A stretch of DNA of 9,765 bases from Lactobacillus sp. (GTDB taxonomy: Bacteria; Bacillota; Bacilli; Lactobacillales; Lactobacillaceae), in NCBI GenBank assembly GCA_003482405.1, contig DMZB01000089.1, positions 1 through 9,765 of the forward strand, read 5' to 3'. Under the pieces are notes generated by a model. The model had not been told where the DNA came from. It did no database searches and saw only the letters and a program-made list of their open reading frames with translations. Positions 1 through 7,441 of the stretch are shown piece after piece. Numbering within the stretch: the first letter of the stretch is position 1; the number at the start of each line of letters is the position of its first letter. Both the position numbers and the translations under genes were made by a program.

Positions 1-63
1 GGTAGAAGATTAATCACGAGAACGTGAAGGCCGCGGGGAACTACTCTAACGCTTTTAAGCAGA
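1..63. other. Short flank downstream of the PBP1a gene
   Basis: This is the 3' flank of the minus-strand PBP1a gene. I see no gene in it. It contains only a short CACG-AGAA-CGTG dyad (17-28) and a weak GCG...CGC pairing. Neither is followed by a T-tract in the minus direction, so no terminator for the recU-PBP1a operon can be called here; it may lie beyond the window. Confidence 0.5.
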
Positions 64-2097
64 CTATTGTTCCAGCTTGTAACCAGTAAGTGGCGGTTCA
101 TGACCCCCATTATGATGAACAACTTCAACGTTGCTCGGTGTTTTCCAATCATCATGGGCTTGGGTTTGTGCCATGTATAACTCTAACCTCTTGTAAATAG
201 ACTCGGCAATCGATAATTGTGCCGTGGTCATATAATGGTTCGGTTCGTTTGGCTGATCATAACCGGTCCAAACTGAAATGGAACTGTGCTGCGTGTAACC
301 AGTGTACCAGGCATCCATGACGGCTGTGCTTGGCACCGTTGTAACGCTGCTTGGATAACCAGACTGACCAGTTTTACCAGCTTGGTGAAGTCCGTCGATA
401 TGCGCTTCTGGTGCCCAAATATCGGTTGGCACACCCTTAAGCATGTCCGTTAACATGTACGCAGTGGCGGCGGTCATTGACCGGTGAGAGGCGACGTTGA
501 ACTTGTGGGTCACACCATCAGCCGTGATGATTTTATTGACAAGGTGAGGGGTGTGGTAGGTTCCACCATTCGCCAATGCACCAAAGGCGGCAGATTCCTG
601 CACGCTGGAAACGTAGGCCCCAATCCCATTTGAGTACTGCAAAGCGGATTTAAACTTCATTCCGTTTTGTGCCATAAATTGAGTGGCACGGCTTAATCCA
701 ACGGCCTCCAAAGTGCGAATTGCCGGAATATTCCGCGATTCAACCAGGGCTTTGCGCATCGTCAAGGTTCCTTGGTACTTACCGTCCCAGTCATTTAACG
801 CAATGTTTGTCCCAGGATAATCATACTTAGTATCTTGAACGGACTTGAAGGTGGGCCACTGTTTGTATTCAATTGCTGGCCCATAGTCCATAAATGGTTT
901 AATCGTTGAACCAGACGAGCGATCCGTTTGTGTGGCGCGGTTAAGACCAAAGGCTACATTTTGCTTCCGTCCACCAATCATGGCTGTTACTGCGCCAGTC
1001 TGTGGATCAGTCATAGTTACACCCACCTGAAGCAAATCACTCGGGAAGTTGACGTATTTGTCTGTGTTAACAATATCGTACAATCGTTTTTGTGCACCCA
1101 TATTTAGGTTGGTATAAACTTTAATGCCTTCCTTGTAAGGGTTATAGCCTTTTTTCTCAACCTCTTTAATGACCTGTTGTAGGTACGCATCAAAGACCTT
1201 GTCGTTTGAATCCGTGCCATTCACCGTGTGATTGACCGACAAGCCGTCGTTAATTGGTGTTTTAAGACCGTCGCTTAATTGTGTTTTCGAAATAACCTTA
1301 TTTTCGTACATCGCACGCAATACGGTGTCACGACGTTGTTTAGCGTATGTTGGATGTGCCACCGGATCGAAGTAGGTCGGCGATTGTGGCATCCCCGCTA
1401 ACACCGCAAGTTGAGTGTAGGTTAGTTTGCCAAGCGACTCGTTATAGTAGTATTTAGCTGCTGTAGCCATCCCATAAACACCATTGCCCATGTACACTTT
1501 GTTGATGTAATACTCTAGAATCTGATCTTTGGTATAGTGTTTTTCAACGTAATAGGCCAAGGCAGCTTCCTGTGATTTACGCTTAAGGGTTCGATCAGAA
1601 GCTGCAGTAGAGAAGACCGATAGTTTGACCAACTGCTGCGTTAATGTAGAACCACCTTGCAGACCCAGTGAACTACCGTGAATATTAGCCAATGTCGCAC
1701 TGATGATCCGCATTGGATCAATGCCGAAGTGATGTTTGTAGAAACGGCGATCTTCAATGGATACCACTGATTGTTTCAATAGCTTGGGAATGTCTTGCGA
1801 ATGGACATAAGTTCGATTTTGAGCACCTAAATTTGAGATAACATTGCCACTGTCATCCAGAATTTCAGTCGAGTTCTGACTAGTCAATTGGGCTGTTGTG
1901 ATCTTAGGTGCGCTAGATGCGTAGTATGCAAACAAACCACCGCCGGCCAGTAGGACCAATAAAATAATGCCTAAGAACCAGTATAAAATGGTCCGCCATA
2001 AGGGTCGCTTACGTTTTGGACCTGATGTTTGCAGACTGCCGTCATCGCCGTGATATCGGGCGATTCGTGACTGAGAATTATCGTTATTGTCAGACAT
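64..2097 (-). CDS. ponA: Class A penicillin-binding protein PBP1a (transglycosylase/transpeptidase)
   Basis: This bifunctional enzyme polymerises lipid II into glycan strands and cross-links the peptides on the outer face of the membrane. It is 677 aa, typical of the family. A cytoplasmic tail (1-32) precedes one membrane segment (about 35-59). The GT51 domain follows, with catalytic Glu115 in SIEDRRF, GGSTLTQQ (148-155), RKSQE (173-177) and an AVLAGMPQSP segment (231-240). The transpeptidase domain shows the nucleophile motif STIK (Ser397, Lys400), SRN (454-456) and KTG (575-577), so both activities look intact. The C-terminus is short and lacks a long low-complexity tail. The start is supported by AAGGAGAG upstream of the ATG. 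The gene lies 18 bp after recU on the same strand, the recU-ponA operon arrangement of Bacillus. The cytoplasmic tail contains SRIAR (10-14), similar to the GpsB-binding SRxxR motif; gpsB lies about 1.5 kb away, beyond recU and ypsA. Confidence 0.96.
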   Translation of the reverse strand: MSDNNDNSQSRIARYHGDDGSLQTSGPKRKRPLWRTILYWFLGIILLVLLAGGGLFAYYASSAPKITTAQLTSQNSTEILDDSGNVISNLGAQNRTYVHSQDIPKLLKQSVVSIEDRRFYKHHFGIDPMRIISATLANIHGSSLGLQGGSTLTQQLVKLSVFSTAASDRTLKRKSQEAALAYYVEKHYTKDQILEYYINKVYMGNGVYGMATAAKYYYNESLGKLTYTQLAVLAGMPQSPTYFDPVAHPTYAKQRRDTVLRAMYENKVISKTQLSDGLKTPINDGLSVNHTVNGTDSNDKVFDAYLQQVIKEVEKKGYNPYKEGIKVYTNLNMGAQKRLYDIVNTDKYVNFPSDLLQVGVTMTDPQTGAVTAMIGGRKQNVAFGLNRATQTDRSSGSTIKPFMDYGPAIEYKQWPTFKSVQDTKYDYPGTNIALNDWDGKYQGTLTMRKALVESRNIPAIRTLEAVGLSRATQFMAQNGMKFKSALQYSNGIGAYVSSVQESAAFGALANGGTYHTPHLVNKIITADGVTHKFNVASHRSMTAATAYMLTDMLKGVPTDIWAPEAHIDGLHQAGKTGQSGYPSSVTTVPSTAVMDAWYTGYTQHSSISVWTGYDQPNEPNHYMTTAQLSIAESIYKRLELYMAQTQAHDDWKTPSNVEVVHHNGGHEPPLTGYKLEQ

Positions 2098-2115
2098 GTT
2101 GCTCTCCTTAAACAG

Positions 2116-2730
2116 TTACTTCTTTTTTGCAATCAGTTGATCGACTGCTGATAAATAGGGCACGAGGGGATTGAGTTGATAAGGAATCAAAAAACCCTCT
2201 GTTTCAATATCAGCACGCGGAATCGACTTACGGCCGCCTTTTTGCTGATTATCCCAGAACTTAAATAGTACAGAGGCTGGCAATAAAAACGTGTCCCCCT
2301 CATTTGTAAAGCGAATAATTGCAAAGCCCACGCCACCGGCCTTCACACAAGCACGTAAATGTTCCACTTGATGCTCATGAAAGTTCTTTAGTGGAAACGA
2401 TACTTTATTCTTGGTTTCCTTTGCGTCAAAATCGATGTAATGACCCTGATAGACGCCATTATAGTCGGTTGTTGATGGGTGCCTAAAATAGGCTTCTTTA
2501 ATAGTTGCAGCAGACCGCCGTGGGTAATCAACCTTAACGATTTGAACCGGTGTTGGCTTTTTGTGAATCACCGCAATTCCGTTGGTTAGGTAATACTGAT
2601 TACTCTCATTTAGCTCCGTTTCCAGCGACATACCACGATCACCATAGTTGGTTTTTGACATGGCATGAAGGGGCGAAGACTGTTTCACTGGTCCATGATA
2701 AGCTGCTCCGTTTGGATAACGGATGTTCAC
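2116..2730 (-). CDS. recU: Holliday junction resolvase RecU
   Basis: RecU cleaves four-way DNA junctions in recombinational repair and chromosome segregation. The 204-aa product begins MNIRYPNG, the usual N-terminus of the family. It keeps the restriction-endonuclease-like core around residues 89-125: STTDYNGVYQG, then IDFDAKETKNK and SFPLKNFHEHQ. The putative catalytic residues are D89, D102 and K104. D102 stands where B. subtilis RecU has Glu (E101), a conservative change. GRKSI (166-170) and the C-terminal region are also conserved. An in-frame GTG exists at 2742, but the AAGGAG ribosome binding site (2742-2747, minus) overlaps it. The GTG at 2730 is 11 nt downstream of that site and gives the family N-terminus, so I chose it. 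It is the first gene of the recU-PBP1a operon and is probably transcribed from the promoter near 2891-2917, giving a leader of roughly 150 nt. Confidence 0.93.
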   Translation of the reverse strand: MNIRYPNGAAYHGPVKQSSPLHAMSKTNYGDRGMSLETELNESNQYYLTNGIAVIHKKPTPVQIVKVDYPRRSAATIKEAYFRHPSTTDYNGVYQGHYIDFDAKETKNKVSFPLKNFHEHQVEHLRACVKAGGVGFAIIRFTNEGDTFLLPASVLFKFWDNQQKGGRKSIPRADIETEGFLIPYQLNPLVPYLSAVDQLIAKKK

Positions 2731-2741
2731 AACAGACCACA

Positions 2742-2747
2742 CTCCTT
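2742..2747 (-). promoter_or_regulatory. Ribosome binding site that fixes the recU start
   Basis: AAGGAG on the minus strand. Its last base is the first base of an in-frame GTG at 2742, which therefore cannot be initiated from it. The next in-frame GTG, at 2730, is 11 nt downstream and opens the conserved NIRYPNG sequence of RecU. Confidence 0.75.
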
Positions 2748-2852
2748 AAATTATGTGGCAAACGCAAATTACAAGACAAAAGATACACCGACTGGTTGAA
2801 TCATATTTAATGAAATCATTTTTAATGGTCAAACGTCTGCGCTACCTACTGT

Positions 2853-2867
2853 CATTAAGCGTTAATG
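2853..2867. repeat. Small dyad CATTAA-GCG-TTAATG in the recU leader
   Basis: A perfect 6-bp inverted repeat with a 3-nt centre. It lies about 20-30 nt downstream of the predicted recU transcription start, in the spacer between divergent recU and ypsA. It resembles an operator half-site pair, but the sequence is AT-rich and such a dyad can occur by chance. No regulator is identifiable from the window. Confidence 0.3.
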
Positions 2868-2890
2868 CCACATTTTCTTACATTGCTCCC

Positions 2891-2917
2891 ATTATATCAG
2901 ATTTGTTGATTAGTCCA
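2891..2917 (-). promoter_or_regulatory. Predicted promoter of recU-PBP1a
   Basis: On the minus strand, TGATATAAT gives a perfect -10 (2891-2896) with the extended TGn element. A partial -35 (TGGACT, 2912-2917) lies 15 bp upstream. Transcription would start near 2884 and leave a leader of about 150 nt before the GTG of recU. Confidence 0.55.
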
Positions 2918-2981
2918 CGAGAGTGTAATGATGTTAACAAAGCCGTAACTTATGTTTAATGTGTTTGTGATGAAAGAATGG

Positions 2982-2990
2982 TGTCATAAT
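2982..2990 (+). promoter_or_regulatory. Predicted extended -10 promoter of ypsA
   Basis: TGTCATAAT matches the extended -10 consensus TGnTATAAT at all but one position. No convincing -35 lies at the usual spacing. It is about 30 nt upstream of the ypsA ATG and diverges from the recU promoter about 90 bp away. Confidence 0.45.
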
Positions 2991-3020
2991 AAGTTATCCA
3001 GTTGAAAGAGGAGGTTAAAA

Positions 3021-3581
3021 ATGAGTCGATTATGGGTAACCGGCTACCGCAGTTACGAACTGGGCATATTCGGTTCGACAGATCCAAAACTGACGGTGCT
3101 AAAGTATGCACTTCGGCAAACCTTGATCAACCAGGTCGAAAACGGCGTCGACTGGGTCATTACTGGCGGCCAATTGGGGGTCGAACAATGGGTCATTGAA
3201 GTTGTGAACGACCTAAAACCAGATTATCCTCAGCTCAAAGTGGCCATGATGTTAACGTTTGCGGAGTTTGGCAATAACTGGAATGAAAACAATCAGGCTC
3301 AGTTGGCCAACCTACGCGAACAGGTTAACTTTTCTGAATCAGTGTCTAAACAGCCTTACCAATCACCACAACAATTAAAAAATTATCAAGCCTTTATGCT
3401 TTCTCACACAGACGCCGCGCTTTTAGTATATGATTTAGAACATGAGGGCAAGCCAACATATGATTACTTGGCGATTAAGGCTTTTAAAGATCAGCATCCC
3501 TATGAAATGACCCTCATAGATTTTGACTGGCTACAGGAGAGTGCCGATGAATATCAAGAAAATCATCGACAGTCATTTTAA
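3021..3581 (+). CDS. ypsA: YpsA, DUF1273 / SLOG-superfamily protein
   Basis: This 186-aa protein matches the YpsA family (DUF1273). The N-terminus [17 protein letters not shown], the glycine-rich GGQLGVEQW (49-57), the [11 protein letters not shown] stretch (110-120) and [18 protein letters not shown] (133-150) align with B. subtilis YpsA. The family has a Rossmann-like SLOG fold predicted to bind nucleotide-type ligands, and its biochemical activity is not settled. In B. subtilis and S. aureus YpsA has been tied to cell division and stress protection, which fits its place directly upstream of gpsB. The start has a strong GAGGAGG ribosome binding site. The gap to gpsB is 68 nt with no terminator, so the two may be co-transcribed. 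Confidence 0.88.
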   Translation: MSRLWVTGYRSYELGIFGSTDPKLTVLKYALRQTLINQVENGVDWVITGGQLGVEQWVIEVVNDLKPDYPQLKVAMMLTFAEFGNNWNENNQAQLANLREQVNFSESVSKQPYQSPQQLKNYQAFMLSHTDAALLVYDLEHEGKPTYDYLAIKAFKDQHPYEMTLIDFDWLQESADEYQENHRQSF

Positions 3582-3649
3582 TTTTCGCCAACATGCGATA
3601 CAATACTTAAAGTCGTGTTTCGACAGATAGATGATGAGGTGTAACGTTC

Positions 3650-4060
3650 ATGCAAGAAATCAACTTTACGACGCAGGATATTCTGCAAAAAGAATTCAAG
3701 GAAAAGCGAATGGGAACTGCCTACGATCCAACAGACGTAGATAGTTTTCTGGACTTAGTAATCAAGGATTACGAAACGTTCAATCGCGAAATTTCTCAAC
3801 TCCGTGCGGAAAACGAACAGTTATCCGGCAAGGTTGATGATTTAACGCGTCAAGTCAGCGCGCGCCAATCCGTTCAGAGTAATACTGAGACTTCAACGAG
3901 CCAAGCAAATAACAGTGTCACCAACATGGATATTTTGAAGCGACTCAGTAACTTGGAACGCCATGTCTTTGGTTCTCAACTAGACAGTGGCAACAGTGCG
4001 AACAACCAACAGGGCCAAGACACTTTTAATACCGGCTCTCAATCTGGCTGGAACGACTAA
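3650..4060 (+). CDS. gpsB: Cell-division/elongation adaptor GpsB
   Basis: GpsB is a DivIVA-like cytosolic adaptor that brings PBPs and other division proteins to the septum and the side wall. The 136-aa product has the DivIVA/GpsB N-terminal domain (about 1-36: FTTQDILQKEFKEKRMGTAY then DPTDVDSFLD). A coiled coil runs from about 38 to 70. A Ser/Asn/Gln-rich linker (about 71-92) leads to a C-terminal helix, TNMDILKRLSNLERHVFG (91-108), which trimerises in known GpsB proteins. Y25, D31 and D35, which form the PBP-tail groove in B. subtilis GpsB, are all present. An acidic, Asn/Gln-rich extension of about 28 residues follows the helix. The ribosome binding site is a modest GAGG, 10 nt from the ATG. 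The flanking ypsA and rnpB match the B. subtilis order. Confidence 0.93.
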   Translation: MQEINFTTQDILQKEFKEKRMGTAYDPTDVDSFLDLVIKDYETFNREISQLRAENEQLSGKVDDLTRQVSARQSVQSNTETSTSQANNSVTNMDILKRLSNLERHVFGSQLDSGNSANNQQGQDTFNTGSQSGWND

Positions 4061-4080
4061 TACTTTATTGTTAACCAATT

Positions 4081-4468
4081 TTGCAAATTTCGGGTAATTG
4101 GGCGCAACTTATGTTGTGTCAGGAAAGTCCATGCTCGCACAGGCTGTGATGCCTGTAGTGTTCGTGCTCAGTGAAAAAATAAGCTGGGGTGCCTCTTTTG
4201 AGGTAACGGCGGGAAAACGTTGCTAAGGCTTCGGCTATGCGCTAGTATCCCTGAAAAGTGCCACAGTGACGAAACCAGTATGAAAACATGCTGGGTGGAA
4301 CGCGGTAAACCCCTCGAGCGGGAAACCCAAACTACGGTAGGGGAGCTTCACATAGGTAACTGAACTGATTGTGGGGGAAGGTCTTTGACCTTGAGATAGA
4401 TGATTACCACGGAGTAGATTACGCCTGACATCTACGAAGTACAAAACATGGCTTACAGAAATTTGCAA
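4081..4468 (+). ncRNA. rnpB: RNase P RNA, Bacillus (type B) class
   Basis: This is the catalytic RNA of RNase P, which removes 5' leaders from pre-tRNAs. The ends form a perfect 10-bp P1 stem: TTGCAAATTT (4081-4090) pairs with AAATTTGCAA (4459-4468). The conserved core is visible in order: AGGAAAGTCCATGCTCGCAC (4121-4140), GTGCCACAGTGACGAAA, GTGGAACGCGGTAAACCCCT, AGATAGATGATT, and ACAAAACATGGCTTACAG near the 3' end. The segments shared with B. subtilis and the overall length (about 390 nt) indicate type B. A variable hairpin AAGGTC-TTT-GACCTT lies at 4378-4392. The gene starts only about 20 nt after the gpsB stop, and no good promoter is visible in that gap. The promoter must therefore lie in the 3' end of gpsB, or the RNA is processed from a longer transcript. 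Confidence 0.97.
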
Positions 4469-4473
4469 CAGGC

Positions 4474-4507
4474 AGGACCTTCTCACGTGTGAGAAGGTCC
4501 TTTTTTT
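4474..4507 (+). terminator. Strong intrinsic terminator of rnpB
   Basis: A perfect 12-bp stem (arms 4474-4485 and 4490-4501) closes on a 4-nt CGTG loop and is followed by a T-run to 4507. The position, 5 nt after P1, is what is expected for rnpB. It would also stop any read-through from ypsA-gpsB. Confidence 0.95.
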
Positions 4508-4528
4508 AGTCTTTAATGAGATCCATTA

Positions 4529-4545
4529 CCCCCCCCAAAAAAAAA
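4529..4545. repeat. Homopolymer junction C8-A9
   Basis: Eight C followed directly by nine A, about 20 nt past the rnpB terminator in the spacer before ypsC. It does not lie in a gene. Adjacent homopolymers are prone to replication slippage and to sequencing indels, so the exact lengths may be unreliable. Confidence 0.8.
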
Positions 4546-4656
4546 TACTGAGTTGAAACTACTCAACTACATGTGCAGTAGCACCAACATGTTGCAAATG
4601 GTAAGATGGTTATCGAGTTATGGATATTTTAGGATAGATAAAATCAAATCGCGTTG

Positions 4657-4700
4657 AATCACGGACAAAAGATTGTTCAGCAGTGTATTGACCCGTGATT
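4657..4700 (+). promoter_or_regulatory. Possible leader hairpin abutting the ypsC ribosome binding site
   Basis: AATCACGG (4657-4664) can pair perfectly with CCGTGATT (4693-4700) across a 28-nt loop. The right arm ends at the base before AAGGAG (4701-4706), the ypsC ribosome binding site. It could affect translation, but no known leader motif or riboswitch is recognisable. The remaining spacer (4508-4656) also holds a 6-bp dyad, AGTTGA...TCAACT (4551-4568), and AT-rich stretches without a clear promoter. Confidence 0.35.
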
Positions 4701-4712
4701 AAGGAGTAAGAA

Positions 4713-5858
4713 ATGCAAAAATTTCAGTTAATTGCAACATGTGCCGCCGGAATCGAAGCTCTGGTAGGTAAAGAATTACGTGACCTTGGCTACGAAACTC
4801 AAGTTGAAAATGGTCGCGTCCGTTTTTCCGGCACCATTGAAGATATTCTAAGGGCGAATCTATGGTTACGGACTGCCGATAGAATTAAAATCGTGGTCAA
4901 GGAATTTCCTGCACTGACCTTTACAGAGTTATTTGATGAGACACGCGCATTTGCTTGGGACAGTTTGTTGCCCATGGACGCGAATTTTCCTGTGGAAGGG
5001 CGTTCACACAATTCACAGCTGCACAGTGTGCCAGACGCACAGGCCATTGTTAAAAAAGCAATCGTCACACAGTTAAGCGATGTTTATCACCGACGGACAC
5101 GGCTACCGGAAACTGGGGCAAGATTCCCGTTGGAGGTCGCCATCAACAAAGATCACGTCATGTTAACACTGGACACGACCGGCGATTCACTGTTTAAACG
5201 CGGTTATCGTGTTGCCAAAGGGGATGCGCCGCTGAAGGAAAACATGGCGGCTGCGCTCATCTTGTTGACACATTGGACACCCGCTGACATGCCGTTTTTA
5301 GACCCAGTTAGTGGTTCTGGCACATTGCCCATCGAAGCTGCTCTCATTGCGCGAAACATTGCACCTGGTTACAACCGTAAGTTCATTTGCGAAGCTTGGC
5401 CATGGGTCGACGCTGAAATTGCCGACAAAATTCGCGATGAGGCTGATGAAAAAGCGGACTACGACAGTGAGTTTGACATTTCGGGCAGTGATAATGATCC
5501 ACAAATGGTTGCCATCGCCAAAAAAAATGCACAGGCTGCTGGATTGAGCCAGGATGTGCACTTCAACGCGGCAGACGTTACGACATTTACAACAGATAAG
5601 ATCAACGGTGTGATTGTGGCTAATCCACCATATGGTGAACGTTTGAGTGATCAAACGGCTGTCCGCGCTTTGTACAAGGGCATGGGCAAGGCCTTTAGAC
5701 CGCTGGCCACCTGGAGCAAATATATTTTGACCAGTGATTTGGACTTTGAAACTGCCTACGGTCAACGGGCAACAAAAAAACGCAAATTATATAACGGTGC
5801 ACTTCGGACGGACCTTTATCAATATTGGGGCAAGCCCGTTTGGCACCATAACAACTAG
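4713..5858 (+). CDS. ypsC: THUMP-domain 23S rRNA guanine-N2 methyltransferase (YpsC/RlmL-type)
   Basis: This is an SAM-dependent methyltransferase of the UPF0020 family. B. subtilis YpsC and the N-terminal half of E. coli RlmL belong here; RlmL makes m2G2445 in 23S rRNA. The 381 aa contain a ferredoxin-like/THUMP region (about 1-155), then the Rossmann methyltransferase domain. The SAM-binding motif is DPVSGSGTLPIEAAL (197-211), and the catalytic NPPY motif is in VIVANPPYGERL (300-311). The length fits the stand-alone form; there is no fused RlmK-type second methyltransferase. The start has AAGGAG 6 nt upstream. It follows rnpB as in B. subtilis and probably forms an operon with the M32 peptidase gene 26 bp downstream. 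The exact target nucleotide in this organism is inferred from the family. Confidence 0.92.
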   Translation: MQKFQLIATCAAGIEALVGKELRDLGYETQVENGRVRFSGTIEDILRANLWLRTADRIKIVVKEFPALTFTELFDETRAFAWDSLLPMDANFPVEGRSHNSQLHSVPDAQAIVKKAIVTQLSDVYHRRTRLPETGARFPLEVAINKDHVMLTLDTTGDSLFKRGYRVAKGDAPLKENMAAALILLTHWTPADMPFLDPVSGSGTLPIEAALIARNIAPGYNRKFICEAWPWVDAEIADKIRDEADEKADYDSEFDISGSDNDPQMVAIAKKNAQAAGLSQDVHFNAADVTTFTTDKINGVIVANPPYGERLSDQTAVRALYKGMGKAFRPLATWSKYILTSDLDFETAYGQRATKKRKLYNGALRTDLYQYWGKPVWHHNN

Positions 5859-5884
5859 ATAACTCACAATTAGGAGATGGTGGA

Positions 5885-7396
5885 ATGACCTCAACCATGA
5901 CACAATCCGAACAAGACTTTCGCGCCCTGCTTAAAGAGATGAACTTGCTTGATACGACAAATGCATTACTGGACTGGGATGGGCAAACGTACATGCCTGA
6001 AGACGAAAGTGACATGCGGGCTGAGCTAGTCAGTTACGTTGGTCAAAAAAGCTTCCAACTGGAGACCGGTGCCAAAATGAAGGCTTTTGTGGACCAATTC
6101 ACCGACCAACCGGAACTTTTAAGTACAGACGGCAAATTACTCTTTAAAAAAGTAAAAAAGAATTACGACTTGAATGCCAAGGTCCCAGCAGCGGAAATGG
6201 CTGCTTATACAAAGTTAATCAGTAAGGCGCAGTCCGTTTGGATGAGTGCCCACAAGCATCAAAGTTACGCCGAGTTTAAACCGTACTTAAAACAAATCAT
6301 CGAAGCAACTAAACGGCTAATTCAATACTGGAAGACAGACCAAAAAACGGACTACGATGTCTTATTGGATCAATATGAGCCTGGGATGACTGTGGCAATG
6401 CTGGATCCGATTTTTACTCAGTTACGTGATGGTGTGACTGATTTACGTGCTCAGATTGCTGATCATGGAGATCAGCCTAATGATCAGTTCATGCATCGGT
6501 ACGTTTCAGAGACTACCCAAACTGAGCTTTCAAGAGATTTCGTGTCACGGTTAGGGTTTGACTTCAATAAGGGTAGTTTAGATATTTCGATGCACCCGTT
6601 TACGGTCGGCATGAATCGTAATGACGCCCGGATTACGACACGCTATGGCGTTCACGATTTTCAAATGTCCTTGTTAGGTTCAATTCATGAGGCCGGTCAT
6701 GCGCTGTACCAGCAAAATATCGATCCAAAATGGGACTTCACACTGCTGAGTGGCGGCGCATCAATGGGCATCCACGAAAGCCAGTCACTGTTTAATGAGG
6801 TCATGATTGGTCGTAATTATGATTACTGGAAACATGAATACCCGCGTTTTCTTGAACTCACTGGTGAAACATTCAGTGACATTGATTTTGAAACCTTTTA
6901 TCGCGGCTTTAATACCACACATGCCAGTTTGATCCGAACTGAGGCTGATCCGCTGACTTATCCCTTGCACATTATTATTCGTTATGAGCTGGAGAAGGCC
7001 ATCATTAATGGCAACGTCGATGTTGATGAATTGCCCTCAATGTGGAATCAGATGTACCAGGACTATTTAGGTATCACACCAGATAATGATGCTGACGGGA
7101 TCTTACAAGACATTCACTGGGCGGGCGGCGACCTGGGCTATTTCCCAAGTTATGCGCTAGGGCATCTGTACGCTGCACAGTTTTTACACGCGATGTCTCA
7201 AACACTGGATCTGCCAAAGATATTTGCCAGCGGAAATTATCAACCATTAATTGATTGGCGAAAAATCAACATTCATCAATTTGGGGCTTCAAAAGAGCCA
7301 AACCAGATCGTGAAGGACGCAACCGGTGAGGCATTATCACCCAAGTATTGGTTAGCTCATCAACAGTCCGTTTACAAACGGGTTTATCGACTATAG
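5885..7396 (+). CDS. M32-family metallocarboxypeptidase (thermostable carboxypeptidase 1 type)
   Basis: This is a cytoplasmic zinc carboxypeptidase that trims C-terminal residues from peptides; the B. subtilis homologue is YpwA. The 503-aa length is normal for the family. All signature motifs are present in order: HPF (237-239), DARIT (248-252), the zinc site HEAGH (268-272), IHESQS with the third metal ligand E298, an EADPLTYPLHI segment (353-363), and GILQDIHW (405-412) followed by GYFPSY (418-423). No signal peptide is seen. The ATG is preceded by AGGAG, 8 nt upstream. The gene starts 26 nt after ypsC with no intervening terminator, so it is probably expressed with it. The long hairpin at 7442-7485 lies downstream. 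Confidence 0.96.
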   Translation: MTSTMTQSEQDFRALLKEMNLLDTTNALLDWDGQTYMPEDESDMRAELVSYVGQKSFQLETGAKMKAFVDQFTDQPELLSTDGKLLFKKVKKNYDLNAKVPAAEMAAYTKLISKAQSVWMSAHKHQSYAEFKPYLKQIIEATKRLIQYWKTDQKTDYDVLLDQYEPGMTVAMLDPIFTQLRDGVTDLRAQIADHGDQPNDQFMHRYVSETTQTELSRDFVSRLGFDFNKGSLDISMHPFTVGMNRNDARITTRYGVHDFQMSLLGSIHEAGHALYQQNIDPKWDFTLLSGGASMGIHESQSLFNEVMIGRNYDYWKHEYPRFLELTGETFSDIDFETFYRGFNTTHASLIRTEADPLTYPLHIIIRYELEKAIINGNVDVDELPSMWNQMYQDYLGITPDNDADGILQDIHWAGGDLGYFPSYALGHLYAAQFLHAMSQTLDLPKIFASGNYQPLIDWRKINIHQFGASKEPNQIVKDATGEALSPKYWLAHQQSVYKRVYRL

Positions 7397-7441
7397 CGCC
7401 AGTTCGTCATGACTTCTTGAACGACTGTGAATAATTCATGA

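Noticed and set aside
2801..2826. AATGA-AA-TCATT dyad in the recU leader
   Set aside because: The pairing is only 5 bp in very AT-rich DNA, so chance is the better explanation.
2550..2959. Two short plus-strand open frames over the start of recU and its upstream region
   Set aside because: They overlap recU antisense or the predicted promoter region, lack ribosome binding sites, and have no recognisable sequence features.
4235..4486. Open frame on the minus strand across the RNase P RNA
   Set aside because: It lies wholly within the rnpB gene and its terminator, whose conserved RNA core is clear. It has no plausible ribosome binding site and resembles no protein I know.
4585..4594. 10-bp palindrome CAACATGTTG upstream of ypsC
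   Set aside because: It is a single short palindrome with no second copy and no promoter nearby, so an operator cannot be supported.
5298..5765. 155-codon minus-strand open frame inside ypsC
   Set aside because: It is antisense to the strongly conserved methyltransferase domain, with cysteine-rich, domain-free translation typical of a shadow frame.
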